64,000 nt of DNA from Zoogloea sp041914405 (lineage in GTDB: Bacteria; Pseudomonadota; Gammaproteobacteria; Burkholderiales; Rhodocyclaceae), in NCBI RefSeq assembly GCF_041914405.1, contig NZ_JAYSDK010000018.1, positions 35,306 through 99,305 on the forward strand. The letters are read 5' to 3'. Numbering within the stretch: the stretch's first letter is position 1; each line of letters begins with the position of its first letter. This document shows positions 1-8,934 of the stretch, piece after piece. The notes under the pieces were generated by a model, which saw nothing but the letters and a program-made list of their open reading frames with translations, searched no databases and was not told the origin of the DNA. The position numbers and the translations under genes are program-made.

Positions 1-2
1 TC

Positions 3-857
3 GAAACGGCGATCCGCCAGTCCGGCGTCGGCGTGGAGATGAGCCTTGCAGCCTTCAAGTGGGGCCGCATGGCGGTGGTGGACCGGGCCTTCGTCGAGGC
101 CGAGGTCGCCCGCGGCAATGCCCCGGTGATCGCGCTGCGTGCCGTGCCGGCCCTGACGCCGGCAGCCCGCGCCATTCTCGACACGGTAGGGGCCCAGGGC
201 GAACTCAAGCGCCTGCTGGAGGTACGCATCCCCGAGCTGATCGCCTATCAGGACGAGGCCTATGCCAAGCGCTACGCCGATGTGGTGAAGAAGGTGCACG
301 GCGCCGAATCCCGTCTGCTGCCCGGCCAGACCGCGCTCGCCGAGGCGGCCGCCCGCTACCTCTACAAGCTGATGGCCTACAAGGACGAGTACGAGGTGGC
401 CCGCCTGCACAGCGATCCGGCCTTCCTGGCCCAGCTCGATGCCCAGTTCAAGCACGGCTACACGCTCAAGTACCACCTGGCGCCGCCGCTGCTGGCCGAC
501 CGAGATCCGAAGACCGGCGAGTTGCAGAAGAAGGTGTACGGCCCGTGGGTGCAGAAGGCCTTCCGCCTGCTGTCCCGCTTCAAGAGCCTGCGCGGCGGCA
601 GTCTGGACGTTTTCGGCAAGAGCGCAGAGCGCCGCGAGGAACGCCAGGCCATCGAGGATTACATCGTGCTGCTGGATGACATCGTCGCCCGGCTCGACGC
701 CGCCAATCACGCGGCGGCGGTGGACCTGGCCAGCGTGCCCGACGAGATCCGCGGCTACGGCCACGTGAAGGAGAAGAACGTGGCCGCCGCCAAGGCCCTG
801 CAGGCCGAACGCCTGGAGGCCTTCCGCAACGCCCAGCCGCTGCAGATGCGGGCCTGA
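3..857 (+). CDS. Indolepyruvate:ferredoxin oxidoreductase, C-terminal part (5' end outside window)
   Basis: The open frame enters from the left edge, so only the last 284 or so residues are present. The family is a fused alpha/beta enzyme of roughly 1150-1200 residues that oxidatively decarboxylates arylpyruvates (indolepyruvate, phenylpyruvate) to aryl-CoA with ferredoxin as acceptor. Visible family features are the 'VEMSLAAFKWGRMAVVD' stretch at the end of the gamma-type domain and the following helical tail with 'IPELIAYQDEAYAKRY' and 'RGYGHVKEKNVAAAK'. The ATG and GTG codons near position 33 are internal, since homology continues upstream of them. There is no downstream gene close enough to form an operon. 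The assignment rests on remembered family sequences; the missing N-terminus holds the TPP and cluster-binding parts. Confidence 0.85.
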   Translation, partial: ETAIRQSGVGVEMSLAAFKWGRMAVVDRAFVEAEVARGNAPVIALRAVPALTPAARAILDTVGAQGELKRLLEVRIPELIAYQDEAYAKRYADVVKKVHGAESRLLPGQTALAEAAARYLYKLMAYKDEYEVARLHSDPAFLAQLDAQFKHGYTLKYHLAPPLLADRDPKTGELQKKVYGPWVQKAFRLLSRFKSLRGGSLDVFGKSAERREERQAIEDYIVLLDDIVARLDAANHAAAVDLASVPDEIRGYGHVKEKNVAAAKALQAERLEAFRNAQPLQMRA

Positions 858-889
858 GCCAAGGGCCCCGGGGGTCTGGGCAGAGGGCT

Positions 890-965
890 GTGGGGGCGAA
901 TTCATTCGCCCTCCATCGCCCGCATTCCTTGACCAAGCTCCGCGGGCGAATGAATTCGCCCCCAC
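890..965. repeat. Inverted repeat, two 21-bp arms, REP-like
   Basis: Arms at 890-910 and 945-965 are perfect reverse complements separated by 34 bases. Each arm is itself nearly palindromic around GGCGAATTCATTCGCC. A shorter relative lies at 2502-2532, so the porin gene is bracketed by two members of one repeat family. It sits just after the oxidoreductase stop and could act as a terminator or mRNA-end stabiliser. No T-run follows either arm. Confidence 0.75.
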
Positions 966-1085
966 GGGAAATCGCTCCCACCAGTAGAACACCGGGCCGG
1001 CGGCTCTATTGCCGGCCCGACATACAGCCCCCACAGAGGGGCCAACCCATCCCGGCTAATCACCGGACCAAGGAAGAGACTGACC

Positions 1086-2456
1086 ATGCAGAACAACAAG
1101 CCCGCCACCCTCCGTCGCCCGCTGAGCCTGCTCTTGCTGGCTGCCTTCGGCAGCGCCGCCGCCCCGGCCTTCGCTGAAAGCGAGATCGACGCGCTCAAGC
1201 GCGAACTGGCCGAACAGCGCCAGCTGATCCAGCAGCTCATGAAGAACCAGGAAGAGCAGAAGAAGACCGAGATTCAGACCGGCGGCCCGGCCCGTGGCGC
1301 CGGCCTGCAGATGGGTGTACCGACCGGCCCGTCCGGCACGCTGACGATCTACGGCGTGGCCGATGTCAGCGCCTCGACGGTGAACAGCGGCTACGGCCAG
1401 AAGTCCACCATCGGCTCCGGCGGCATGTCCTCGTCGCGGATCGGCTTCAAGGGCGAGAAGGAACTCGGCGACGACGTGAAGGCGGTGTACCTGATGGAAG
1501 CCGGCCTGCTGTTCGACACGGGCTCGGTCGGCACCGGCGCGATCACGCCGGGCATCAACAACACCGCGGTGTCCAGTGGCGGCCAGACCAGCAACGGCAG
1601 CCAGATCTTCTCGCGCCAGATCTACGCCGGTCTCTCGACCCGTTTCGGCACCGTCACCGCCGGCCGTCAGTATGCCGGCTCCTACACCTCGTCGGTGATG
1701 TCCGCGGCGATGGGCGCCGGCTTCTTCGGTTCGTCCGCTGGCCTGCTGCCGGTGATCGGTGGCATGCCGACGCGCCTGAACAATTCCCTCGTCTACGCCT
1801 CGCCGAAGGTCGCCGGCTTCTCCGGTCAGCTGACGCTGAGCAGTGGTAGCGAGAACAACGTGAACATGGTGACGCCGGTCGCTGCGGGTTCGACGACGGT
1901 GACCACCGACAAGGCCGGCCGTGGCGGCGACCTGGCGTTGTTCTACAGCGGCGGCCCGCTGAACGCGACCTTCACCACCTGGAGCCTGGATAACGGCAGC
2001 TACGTGGCCCCGGCGACCGGCGCGCAGGAGACCGGTCTCGCCAAGCGGCGCGGCTGGCAGGTCGGCGGCAGCTACAACCTGGGCTTTGCGACCCTGTACG
2101 GCAACTATGTGGCGGGCCGGATCAGCGGCGGCAACTACGAGAACGTGACGGGCACCCTGTCCAAGGCCGAAGGCTGGAGCGTCAGCGCCGGCATTCCGGT
2201 GTGGCGTGGCAAGGCTTTCGTGAGCTACAGCCAGCTCGACGACAAGTCGATCAAGAACCGCGACGCCAACCTGCTGGGCCTTGCCTACGCCTACAAGCTG
2301 CAGGACAGCACGACGCTGTACGGCACCTGGGGCAAGGTGCTCAACAAGGCCAACGGCACCTACAGCCTGACCGACGGCGGCAACCTGGTCGGCACCGTCG
2401 CCAAGCCGGGCTACGACCCGAACGGCTACATGGTCGGTGTGAACCACGTGTTCTAA
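1086..2456 (+). CDS. Gram-negative trimeric porin with N-terminal coiled coil
   Basis: This is an outer-membrane general diffusion porin of the betaproteobacterial type (456 residues). Residues 1-30 form a signal peptide ending in APAFA. Residues 31-60 are a charged heptad-like segment (ESEIDALKRELAEQRQLIQQ), a coiled coil less usual in this family, followed by a Gly/Pro-rich linker. The beta-barrel starts near residue 82 with 'TLTIYGVADVS' and contains the typical 'SSRIGFKGEKELGDDVKAVY' hairpin. The last residue is Phe, the C-terminal signature recognised by the BAM complex. The start ATG is preceded by AAGGAAGAG. The gene is monocistronic between two repeat elements. Substrate cannot be inferred. 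Confidence 0.9.
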   Translation: MQNNKPATLRRPLSLLLLAAFGSAAAPAFAESEIDALKRELAEQRQLIQQLMKNQEEQKKTEIQTGGPARGAGLQMGVPTGPSGTLTIYGVADVSASTVNSGYGQKSTIGSGGMSSSRIGFKGEKELGDDVKAVYLMEAGLLFDTGSVGTGAITPGINNTAVSSGGQTSNGSQIFSRQIYAGLSTRFGTVTAGRQYAGSYTSSVMSAAMGAGFFGSSAGLLPVIGGMPTRLNNSLVYASPKVAGFSGQLTLSSGSENNVNMVTPVAAGSTTVTTDKAGRGGDLALFYSGGPLNATFTTWSLDNGSYVAPATGAQETGLAKRRGWQVGGSYNLGFATLYGNYVAGRISGGNYENVTGTLSKAEGWSVSAGIPVWRGKAFVSYSQLDDKSIKNRDANLLGLAYAYKLQDSTTLYGTWGKVLNKANGTYSLTDGGNLVGTVAKPGYDPNGYMVGVNHVF

Positions 2457-2501
2457 AGCCGCAGCGGCCTTGCGTAGCAAGGCCTGAAGCAAGAGAAAGA
2501 A

Positions 2502-2532
2502 CTGCGGGGGCGATTCACATTCGCCCCCGCAG
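2502..2532. terminator. 12-bp hairpin between convergent genes
   Basis: Arms CTGCGGGGGCGA (2502-2513) and TCGCCCCCGCAG (2521-2532) pair perfectly over a 7-base loop. The stem lies between the porin end and the converging receiver gene, so it probably ends transcripts from both sides. Its core matches the inverted repeat at 890-965. A second, 8-bp hairpin (GGCCTTGC/GCAAGGCC, 2466-2484) lies just before it. Confidence 0.6.
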
Positions 2533-2572
2533 CCACGTTGAAGGTGGAAGAACCCTGCGCCAGGGCGCTGGA

Positions 2573-3745
2573 TCAGCTTGTTGAGTCCTTGCCCGCCCGG
2601 ATGTTGGCCAACAGGCCGCCCAGTTGGGAATCGAAATCCAGCCCTCTGTCGAATGCCGTCATGGTCTGCTCGATGCCACGGGACAGCATGGACAGCATCT
2701 GCTCTTCCTGGATCTCTGAAAGGCCGAGGTAAATCAGCTCCTTGGCAAAAAACTGGTTGAGTTCATGCAGGCTCAGGCGGGTTTCTGCCTGCAGCGCACG
2801 GTACTGCTCGCGCAAGCTCAATATGGCGTTCTCCACCCCCGCCGCGGTGTCTTGCAGAAGCGTGGTGCGGGCCTGGATCTCGCTGTCGCGCAGCAGGGCC
2901 AGCATGCTCGCCTCGCAGCCTTCGGCGATGATGGCCAGGTGGTCGCGCAGGCGGCCGCAACGATCCTCGTCCTCGATCGGGAAATTATTGACGAGGATGG
3001 AAACGTGCGGGTAGTTGATGACGATCTTGCGGCGGAACTGGAAGATGCGCTCCATCTTGCGGACCTGCTCGAACACCGACTCCTCCAGCGGCGCCGCGCT
3101 TCCTGAGGGGACGAAGGTCTTGGCGCGGCCGGGCGCACCGAGCTGCACATGGGCATCCAGACCGTAGTCGCGCAGGGCGGCGATGGTCAGACGGGCCAGT
3201 TCGGCCATGTCAGTACAGGCCAGGCCACTGCGCAGGAACTGCAGCGCCACGCCGCTCTCGCCCAGGTTGGTGAGAAAGGACATGGCCATCTTCTGCATTG
3301 AGTCCTTTTCGGACTGCATGCGCTTCCGCTCGGCGACCAGCGTGACCAGCGCCCGTACCTTGCTCAGCACTTCTTCCGGTGCCGGCGGCTTGGCGATGAA
3401 GTCGTCGCCACCCGACTCATAGGCCTGGAGGCGTTCTTCCAGCGTGTCGTGGCCGGAGAAGAAGATGACGACCGGCTGTTCCGTGGGTGAAGACCACTCC
3501 TCGAGCGAACGCAGGCGACGGCAGGTCTCATAGCCGTCGATGCCGCTCATCTGGATGTCCAGCAGCACAACGTCGGGGGCGAAACGGATGATGTGGTCGA
3601 GGCAGGCTTCGCCGGAGGGCAGGGTGCAGGTCTCGAATTCGTCCTCGAGCAGGGTCTCGAGCAGGCTGGCGGAAATATCGTCGTCATCGACGATCATCAC
3701 GCGCGCTCGCTGTGCTGAATTGTCTTCGAACAGGTCCTCACTCAT
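2573..3745 (-). CDS. Response regulator: REC plus unassigned C-terminal domain (copy A)
   Basis: The protein is 390 residues from the ATG at 3745; the longer open frame upstream overlaps the previous gene and lacks homology. Residues 14-135 are a receiver domain with the acidic pocket 'VDDDD', phospho-acceptor Asp63 in 'LLDIQMSGIDGYE' and Lys in 'FIAKPPAP'. The remaining 250 residues match no family I can name: a possible GAF-like alpha/beta part around 'INYPHVSILVNNFP', then a long helical tail. A paralogue with the same architecture lies at 8935-10062 and shares this motif. The start overlaps the stop of the HD-GYP gene as ATGA, so the two are likely translationally coupled and act downstream of the hybrid kinase. 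Confidence 0.75.
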   Translation of the reverse strand: MSEDLFEDNSAQRARVMIVDDDDISASLLETLLEDEFETCTLPSGEACLDHIIRFAPDVVLLDIQMSGIDGYETCRRLRSLEEWSSPTEQPVVIFFSGHDTLEERLQAYESGGDDFIAKPPAPEEVLSKVRALVTLVAERKRMQSEKDSMQKMAMSFLTNLGESGVALQFLRSGLACTDMAELARLTIAALRDYGLDAHVQLGAPGRAKTFVPSGSAAPLEESVFEQVRKMERIFQFRRKIVINYPHVSILVNNFPIEDEDRCGRLRDHLAIIAEGCEASMLALLRDSEIQARTTLLQDTAAGVENAILSLREQYRALQAETRLSLHELNQFFAKELIYLGLSEIQEEQMLSMLSRGIEQTMTAFDRGLDFDSQLGGLLANIRAGKDSTS

Positions 3746-4744
3746 TTTTGCTTTTCCGTGGCGTTTTCTCGTGCATCCCACAACGCCTTGATCTCGAGGA
3801 GTTGTGGGATGATTTTGGTGAATATCCCGACCAGACGCGGCTCGAAGTGGGTCCCGGCGTTTTCCTCGACGAACCTTATCACGCGCTCTATTGGCCACGC
3901 ATCCTTGTATGGCCGCTTCATGGTCAGGGCATCAAAGACGTCGGCCAACGCGACTATCCGAGCCGATTCGGGGATCGCAGTGCCGGCGAGGCCATCGGGG
4001 TAGCCGCCGCCGTCCCATTTCTCGTGGTGGCGCAGGGCGAGTTCGGCCGCTAGCTGGAAGACCGGCGCCTTGCTCTTGGCAAGGATCTCGTGGCCGATGG
4101 TGGTGTGGGTGCGCATGATGACCCATTCGTCGGCGTCGAGCTTGCCGGGCTTGCGCAGGATGGCCCCGGGAATGCCGATCTTGCCGGTGTCGTGCAGGCG
4201 CAGCGAGTTCCAGCAGCATGCAGGCTTCCTCGTTCCAGCCGGCAGCGGCGGCAATTGCCCGGGCGTAAGCAGCCATCCGCCAGATGTGCAAACCGGTATC
4301 GGTGTCGTTGAAGTGCCCGGCCTCGCCGAGCATGCTGATGGCGTCTCGATGGCTCTGTTCGAGCTCGGAGGCGCGTACCAGGTTGAGCTGATTCGCGACC
4401 CGTACCTGGACGATCGCCGGGTGGATGGGTTTGGTGATGTAATCCACCGCTCCGACCTGGAAGCCGTAGGTTTCGTCCGGGGTTTCCGACAGGCTGGTGA
4501 CGAAGATGACCGGGATTGCCGCGGTCTGCGGATCGGCCTTCAGCTGGCGGCAGGCTTCGTAGCCGTCCATGCCGGGCATCTGGATGTCCAGGAGGATCAG
4601 GGCGGGATTGTGGCGGCGGGCAGCGGCAAGCGCATCGCTGCCGCAGTTGGCGAACACCAGCTTGTAGTTGGCTTTCAGCGCCTGGCGCATGGCGTCCAGG
4701 TTCAGTGGCTCGTCGTCGACGACGAGGATGGGTCCGATGGTCAT
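3742..4744 (-). pseudogene. REC-HD-GYP response regulator interrupted by a frameshift
   Basis: The intact form would be a two-component c-di-GMP phosphodiesterase of about 330 residues. Frame one (from ATG 4744) gives a receiver domain, with Asp53 in 'LLDIQMPGMDG', and the first HD-GYP helices up to 'ACMLLELAAP' near residue 181. The HD motif 'LHDTGKIGIP' and the rest ('HHEKWDGGGYPDG', 'RIVALADVFDAL', 'KRPYKDAW') continue in another frame to 3742. The break lies at about 4195-4205, where one extra or two missing bases explain it. All catalytic motifs after the break are intact, so the lesion is recent, a sequencing error, or recoded. The gene overlaps both the kinase upstream and the receiver gene downstream by 4 bp (ATGA). 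Confidence 0.8.
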
Positions 4745-7700
4745 CCGCGGCCTCCATGGATCATGCCGAGACCTTGGGCCAGTGCGCTGAGCGCCTTTTC
4801 CGCACCGCGGAAGTCGTAGTTGGACAGGGCGTCGGTCAGAGCCTTCAACTGGTCCTCCGCTACTTGAGACTTGAGTTGGGTGATGAAAGGTTCCACCTCG
4901 TCCGGATCGTCGCTTTGCAGCGCCTGCCGTATCTGCTCCAGTAGGGGGCTCAGATTGACCGTCTGGACCGGCGGCTTGCCGGTCGAGCCTGTGCTGACCG
5001 GGGCCGCAGCGGCGATCTGTGCCAGGGTGAGTGCCAGTGCTTCCCTGAAAGCCTCGAAGGCCGTGTCGCAGTCTTCACGCTGCTTGAGCTGGAGTTCGAG
5101 TGTCCGGGCCGCATCGGCCAGCATTTCGAGCCCGATGTTGGCGGCGGCGCCCCGGAGCTTATGGACCAGCGCAGTCCTGTCGGCAATGTCGGCGGCTTCC
5201 AGTCGCGTCATGGCGTCGCCAAACTGGTCGACGAATTTCTGCAGGAAGCGCTGGTGTTTCTCCCGGCTTCCCCACAGGGATGCGCCGCGCTCGAAGGAAA
5301 TGACGGGCAGTGCCCGATCTGCCGGGACTTGGCTGCTTGGGCTGGCGAGTGAGGGTACAGGCTCGGGCGCTGTGACGGTGGGTGCATCTTGAGCAGGAGA
5401 TGGCGTGGTTGCGGCGGCGCCCAGCCAGCGGAGCAGGGTCCGGTGAAGAATCGGAGGCTCCACCGGCTTGGAGACGAAGTCGCTCATGCCGGCTTCTTCG
5501 CAGCGCTTGCGGTCGTCCTCGAAGGCGTTGGCGGTCATCGCGATGATGGGAACGGCATCGAGGCCCTGAATCGCGCGTATCCGCTGCGTTGCTTCCAGGC
5601 CGTCCATGACCGGCATCTGCATGTCCATCAGGATCAGGTCGTAGGCCTTGCGCTGAGCCATTTCAACGGCTTCCACGCCGTTGTTGGCGACGTCCGCGGT
5701 AAGTCCGAAATCGGCCAGGATCTCCCGTGCCACGTCCTGATTGAGCTCATTGTCCTCGACGACGAGAATCCGTGCGTCGGAGCGGAAGGGGGCATTGTCG
5801 GGTGGCTCGGTCGTCGCGCGCAGCATGTCCGGCGAGCCAACCGCCAGCCGCGCGGTAAACCAGAAGGCGCTGCCGACACCCGGCTGGCTGCGCACGCCGG
5901 CGTCGCCGTTCATCAGCATCGCCAGCTTGCGCGAGATGACCAGCCCGAGCCCTGTGCCACCGTATTTTCGCGAGGTTGAGGTGTCGGCCTGGCTGAAGGC
6001 CTGAAAGAGGCGCGATTGCTGCTCGGAAGAAATGCCGATGCCCTCATCTTCGACCTCGAAACGCAGGGTGGCGTGCTCGTCCTGCAGGGCGTCGAGGCCG
6101 GCCCTGATGACGATGCTGCCGCGGTCGCTGAACTTCACCGCGTTGTTGATGAAGTTGATGAGAATCTGCCCAAGCCGCAGCGCATCGCCCATGACGATCA
6201 TGTCGTTCAGGCGGTCATCGATCTCCTGGCGCAGGCTCAGGCCCTTCTCCTCGGCCAGCATGACCAGCATGCTGTGGGCGCGGTCGACCACCGTCGGTAC
6301 GCGGAAGGCTTGGCTTTGCAGGTGTATCTGCTCGGCCTCGATCTTCGAGAGGTCCAGAATGTCGTTGATGATGGCCAGCAGGTGACGCCCGGAGGTGATG
6401 ACCTCATCCAGCTTGGCAGCATGCTCGGTGCCGGCAAAGGGCTTCTTCAGCAGCTGGGAGAAGCCGATGATCACGTTGAGCGGTGTCCGTATCTCATGGG
6501 ACATGTTGGCGAGGAAGGTGCTTTTTGCGCGGTTGGCGTCCTCTGCCTCCTCGACCCGCTTTTCAAGCTGCAGGTTGAGTTCCTTGATGGTCCGCGAACG
6601 CTCTTCAACCAGGTTCTCCAGGTGGTCGCGATAACTGGCCAGCGATATCTCGGCGTACTTGCGCTCGATCGCCAGGGAGACCAGGGTGGATACATGGCCT
6701 ATCAGCTGGATGTCGTTGGCGCTCGGCAGGGAAGGGCTGCGGTGATAGATGGCGAAGGTGCCGAGCACCTGATGGCCTGAGTCCTTGATGGGCTCGGACC
6801 AGCATGAGGCGAGCCCGGCCTGGGCCGCGATGTCCCGATATTTCGGCCAGAAAGGATGGGTCTGGATATTTTCGATGATGACCCGCTCTCCGGAATGGGC
6901 GGCCGTGCCGCACGCACCTTCGCCGGGGGCTATAGGCAGGCCGTCGATGGCATTCATGTAGAACGCGGGCAGATTGGCGGCGGCGCAGTGCAACAGCCGA
7001 CCGCCGTCCGGGCCTATCAGCAGGATGCTGCACAGGGCGGTGGGATCAATCTTTTCGATCCCCCGCACGATGGCGTCGAGGATCTTTTCCAATGGCGCGC
7101 CCTCGATGAGGAGCTGGAGCGCATTGCTGCGGAATTTCTCGAGCTCCTCCGCCCGATTGCGTTCAGTGAAGTCCGCGATGTTGGCGAGCGCAAAATCCCG
7201 GTTGTTGTCACGGAAATGGCTCAGGCCGACCTCGATGGGGAACAGGTCGCCACTCTTGCGCTTGCCATGCAGGGCGGTGCCCCGGCCCATCTTGCGGTTG
7301 AAGGGATGGCTGAAATAGGCGGCCAGAAAGGCGGCGTGAGCGTCGCGCCGGTCGTCGGGCAGCAGCACGGAGAGGGATTGCCCTATCAGCTCGTCGTGGG
7401 TATAGCCGAAGATGCGGCCCAGCTCCCGGTTGGCCATGACGATCCTGCTGTTCACGTCCACCACCGCGAGGCCGTTGGAATTGGCTTCGAAGACGACCTT
7501 GAAGTTCTGCTGGGCCTGGTAAAGCAGCTGGGTGGCACGGGCCTCCTCGCGGGCGATCTGTTCCGCGTTGTAGGATGCATTGCGCAGGGCGTTCGAAATG
7601 ACGAGCCGGCGGCAGCCGAGCGCAAAAAGGATCAACAGCAGCAGGCTGCTGACACCGATCTGCGACCACACCTCCCACCGCACCTGGGCAAGATCGTCTT

Positions 7701-8670
7701 GTGGCAGGCGGCTCACGACTTTCCAGGCATTGCGGGTCTCGACCCGGCCATCATAGGTTTTGGAGAGGGCACTGGTGGACCAGGTCCAGACGTCGTCGCC
7801 GATGAACTGCTGCCCGCTTTCCGCAGCGGCAATGGCGCGCCACGCTTCCGGGTAACGGCTGTTGAACGTGTACGGGCGCTTCAGGATGAAGCCCCATTCT
7901 TCGGACGGATCGGGGCTGCGCAGCCAGTGGCCCTCGCTGTTCAGCAGCTGCAGGCGTGACGCGAGCGGTGCAGCGCTCTTGACGAAGGCCTCGATATTGC
8001 TGCCGGCAGCCAGGTTGATCATCAGGAAGCCACGCGCCTTGCCGTGCTCGTCGAATACGCGCTGAGCCACCCGCAGGGTTGGGGTGTAGGGTTCGGCGAT
8101 GCGCGAGCCGTCCATCAGCAGGTCCAGCGGGGAGATGTAAATCAGGTTGCCCTGCATCTCCATGATGTCTTTGAAGAAATAACGGTTCCGCTTGTTCTGC
8201 AGTTGCGTGCGCGGAATGGGCCTGCCTTCCAGACCGTTCAGGTCGACGCGAACCTGCTCCTGTCCATCCTGATCGATCCAGCGCACCGAGCTGTAGCCTG
8301 GGTTGCGGGCGAGCAGGGTCACGAACGCCTCCTGCATCTGCGCGAGGCTTGCCTGGGACGGCGCCAGGTAGGCATCGCGGATCGGCGCCTCGGTCACCAG
8401 GCTCTGGATATGGCCCAGGGGAACCACAAGGTCGTCTTCGAGGCGGCGACGGGCGACGGAAACGTGTTCCTGCTCGTTGGCAAGAAGCGGCGTTATCGCA
8501 ACCCGTTCCGACGAGCGGCCGAGTAACCAGGCGCCACCGATAACAATCAACGCCGCCGGCAGAAACATGTACAGGAACTGGATCAACAGATCCCGCCTGC
8601 CTATTTCGCCAATATCCTTGAGGTCACCAGGAATGAAAAGATTGAAACTAATGCGGGCCTCCTGATTCAT
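4741..8670 (-). CDS. Hybrid sensor histidine kinase (periplasmic sensor-PAS-GAF-HisKA-HATPase-REC-Hpt)
   Basis: This 1309-residue inner-membrane kinase has TM helices near residues 30-50 and 336-355 enclosing a large periplasmic domain, probably dCache-like. Cytoplasmic domains follow in order: PAS (about 390-505), GAF (about 520-670), coiled coil, HisKA with phospho-His near 725 in 'SHEIRTPLNVIIGF', HATPase with 'NNAVKFSDRG' and 'GTGLGLVIS', REC (about 965-1082, 'LILMDMQMPVMDG'), and Hpt (about 1130-1215, 'LVHKLRGAAANIG'). It therefore carries a full phosphorelay. The next gene starts within its stop codon, so the relay output is probably the HD-GYP regulator and receiver copy A. The ligand is unknown. 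Confidence 0.92.
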   Translation of the reverse strand: MNQEARISFNLFIPGDLKDIGEIGRRDLLIQFLYMFLPAALIVIGGAWLLGRSSERVAITPLLANEQEHVSVARRRLEDDLVVPLGHIQSLVTEAPIRDAYLAPSQASLAQMQEAFVTLLARNPGYSSVRWIDQDGQEQVRVDLNGLEGRPIPRTQLQNKRNRYFFKDIMEMQGNLIYISPLDLLMDGSRIAEPYTPTLRVAQRVFDEHGKARGFLMINLAAGSNIEAFVKSAAPLASRLQLLNSEGHWLRSPDPSEEWGFILKRPYTFNSRYPEAWRAIAAAESGQQFIGDDVWTWSTSALSKTYDGRVETRNAWKVVSRLPQDDLAQVRWEVWSQIGVSSLLLLILFALGCRRLVISNALRNASYNAEQIAREEARATQLLYQAQQNFKVVFEANSNGLAVVDVNSRIVMANRELGRIFGYTHDELIGQSLSVLLPDDRRDAHAAFLAAYFSHPFNRKMGRGTALHGKRKSGDLFPIEVGLSHFRDNNRDFALANIADFTERNRAEELEKFRSNALQLLIEGAPLEKILDAIVRGIEKIDPTALCSILLIGPDGGRLLHCAAANLPAFYMNAIDGLPIAPGEGACGTAAHSGERVIIENIQTHPFWPKYRDIAAQAGLASCWSEPIKDSGHQVLGTFAIYHRSPSLPSANDIQLIGHVSTLVSLAIERKYAEISLASYRDHLENLVEERSRTIKELNLQLEKRVEEAEDANRAKSTFLANMSHEIRTPLNVIIGFSQLLKKPFAGTEHAAKLDEVITSGRHLLAIINDILDLSKIEAEQIHLQSQAFRVPTVVDRAHSMLVMLAEEKGLSLRQEIDDRLNDMIVMGDALRLGQILINFINNAVKFSDRGSIVIRAGLDALQDEHATLRFEVEDEGIGISSEQQSRLFQAFSQADTSTSRKYGGTGLGLVISRKLAMLMNGDAGVRSQPGVGSAFWFTARLAVGSPDMLRATTEPPDNAPFRSDARILVVEDNELNQDVAREILADFGLTADVANNGVEAVEMAQRKAYDLILMDMQMPVMDGLEATQRIRAIQGLDAVPIIAMTANAFEDDRKRCEEAGMSDFVSKPVEPPILHRTLLRWLGAAATTPSPAQDAPTVTAPEPVPSLASPSSQVPADRALPVISFERGASLWGSREKHQRFLQKFVDQFGDAMTRLEAADIADRTALVHKLRGAAANIGLEMLADAARTLELQLKQREDCDTAFEAFREALALTLAQIAAAAPVSTGSTGKPPVQTVNLSPLLEQIRQALQSDDPDEVEPFITQLKSQVAEDQLKALTDALSNYDFRGAEKALSALAQGLGMIHGGRG

Positions 8671-8934
8671 TCGAAGAATATCGATGAATTCTGCTGTTCA
8701 TGATATTCCCCGGCTGTGCTGGAGGATAGTGAAACGGCGCACATCTTTAAAGAAGGTGCGCCGCCTTGTGTCTATTGCCCGTGAATTGTGTGACTAAGGG
8801 ATTTCCCTTGCGTATGAAGGGTTTTCACCGACTCGGCCACTCCGGCGAAATTCCCGCTTTATGAATAGTGTTATTAGCGGCCCAATAATAATCTCAGCTC
8901 GAAATGCCGCTGCCATGAATGGCGGTGCTGTGGC
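8671..8934. other. Intergenic region with imperfect hairpin
   Basis: This 264-base gap separates the hybrid kinase from receiver copy B, both on the minus strand. It contains an imperfect stem (GGCGCAC 8736-8742 with GTGCGCC 8756-8762) without a T-run. It is A+T-richer than the flanking genes and probably carries the kinase promoter; I see no clear -35/-10 pair. Confidence 0.4.

Noticed and set aside
1056..2492. Long minus-strand open frame opposite the porin
   Set aside because: Low-complexity Ala/Gly/Arg-rich translation with no motif. The plus-strand porin has a signal peptide, family motifs and a ribosome site.
4070..4819. Plus-strand frame across the HD-GYP/kinase junction
   Set aside because: It is antisense to two coupled genes with clear domain motifs; its sequence is not protein-like.
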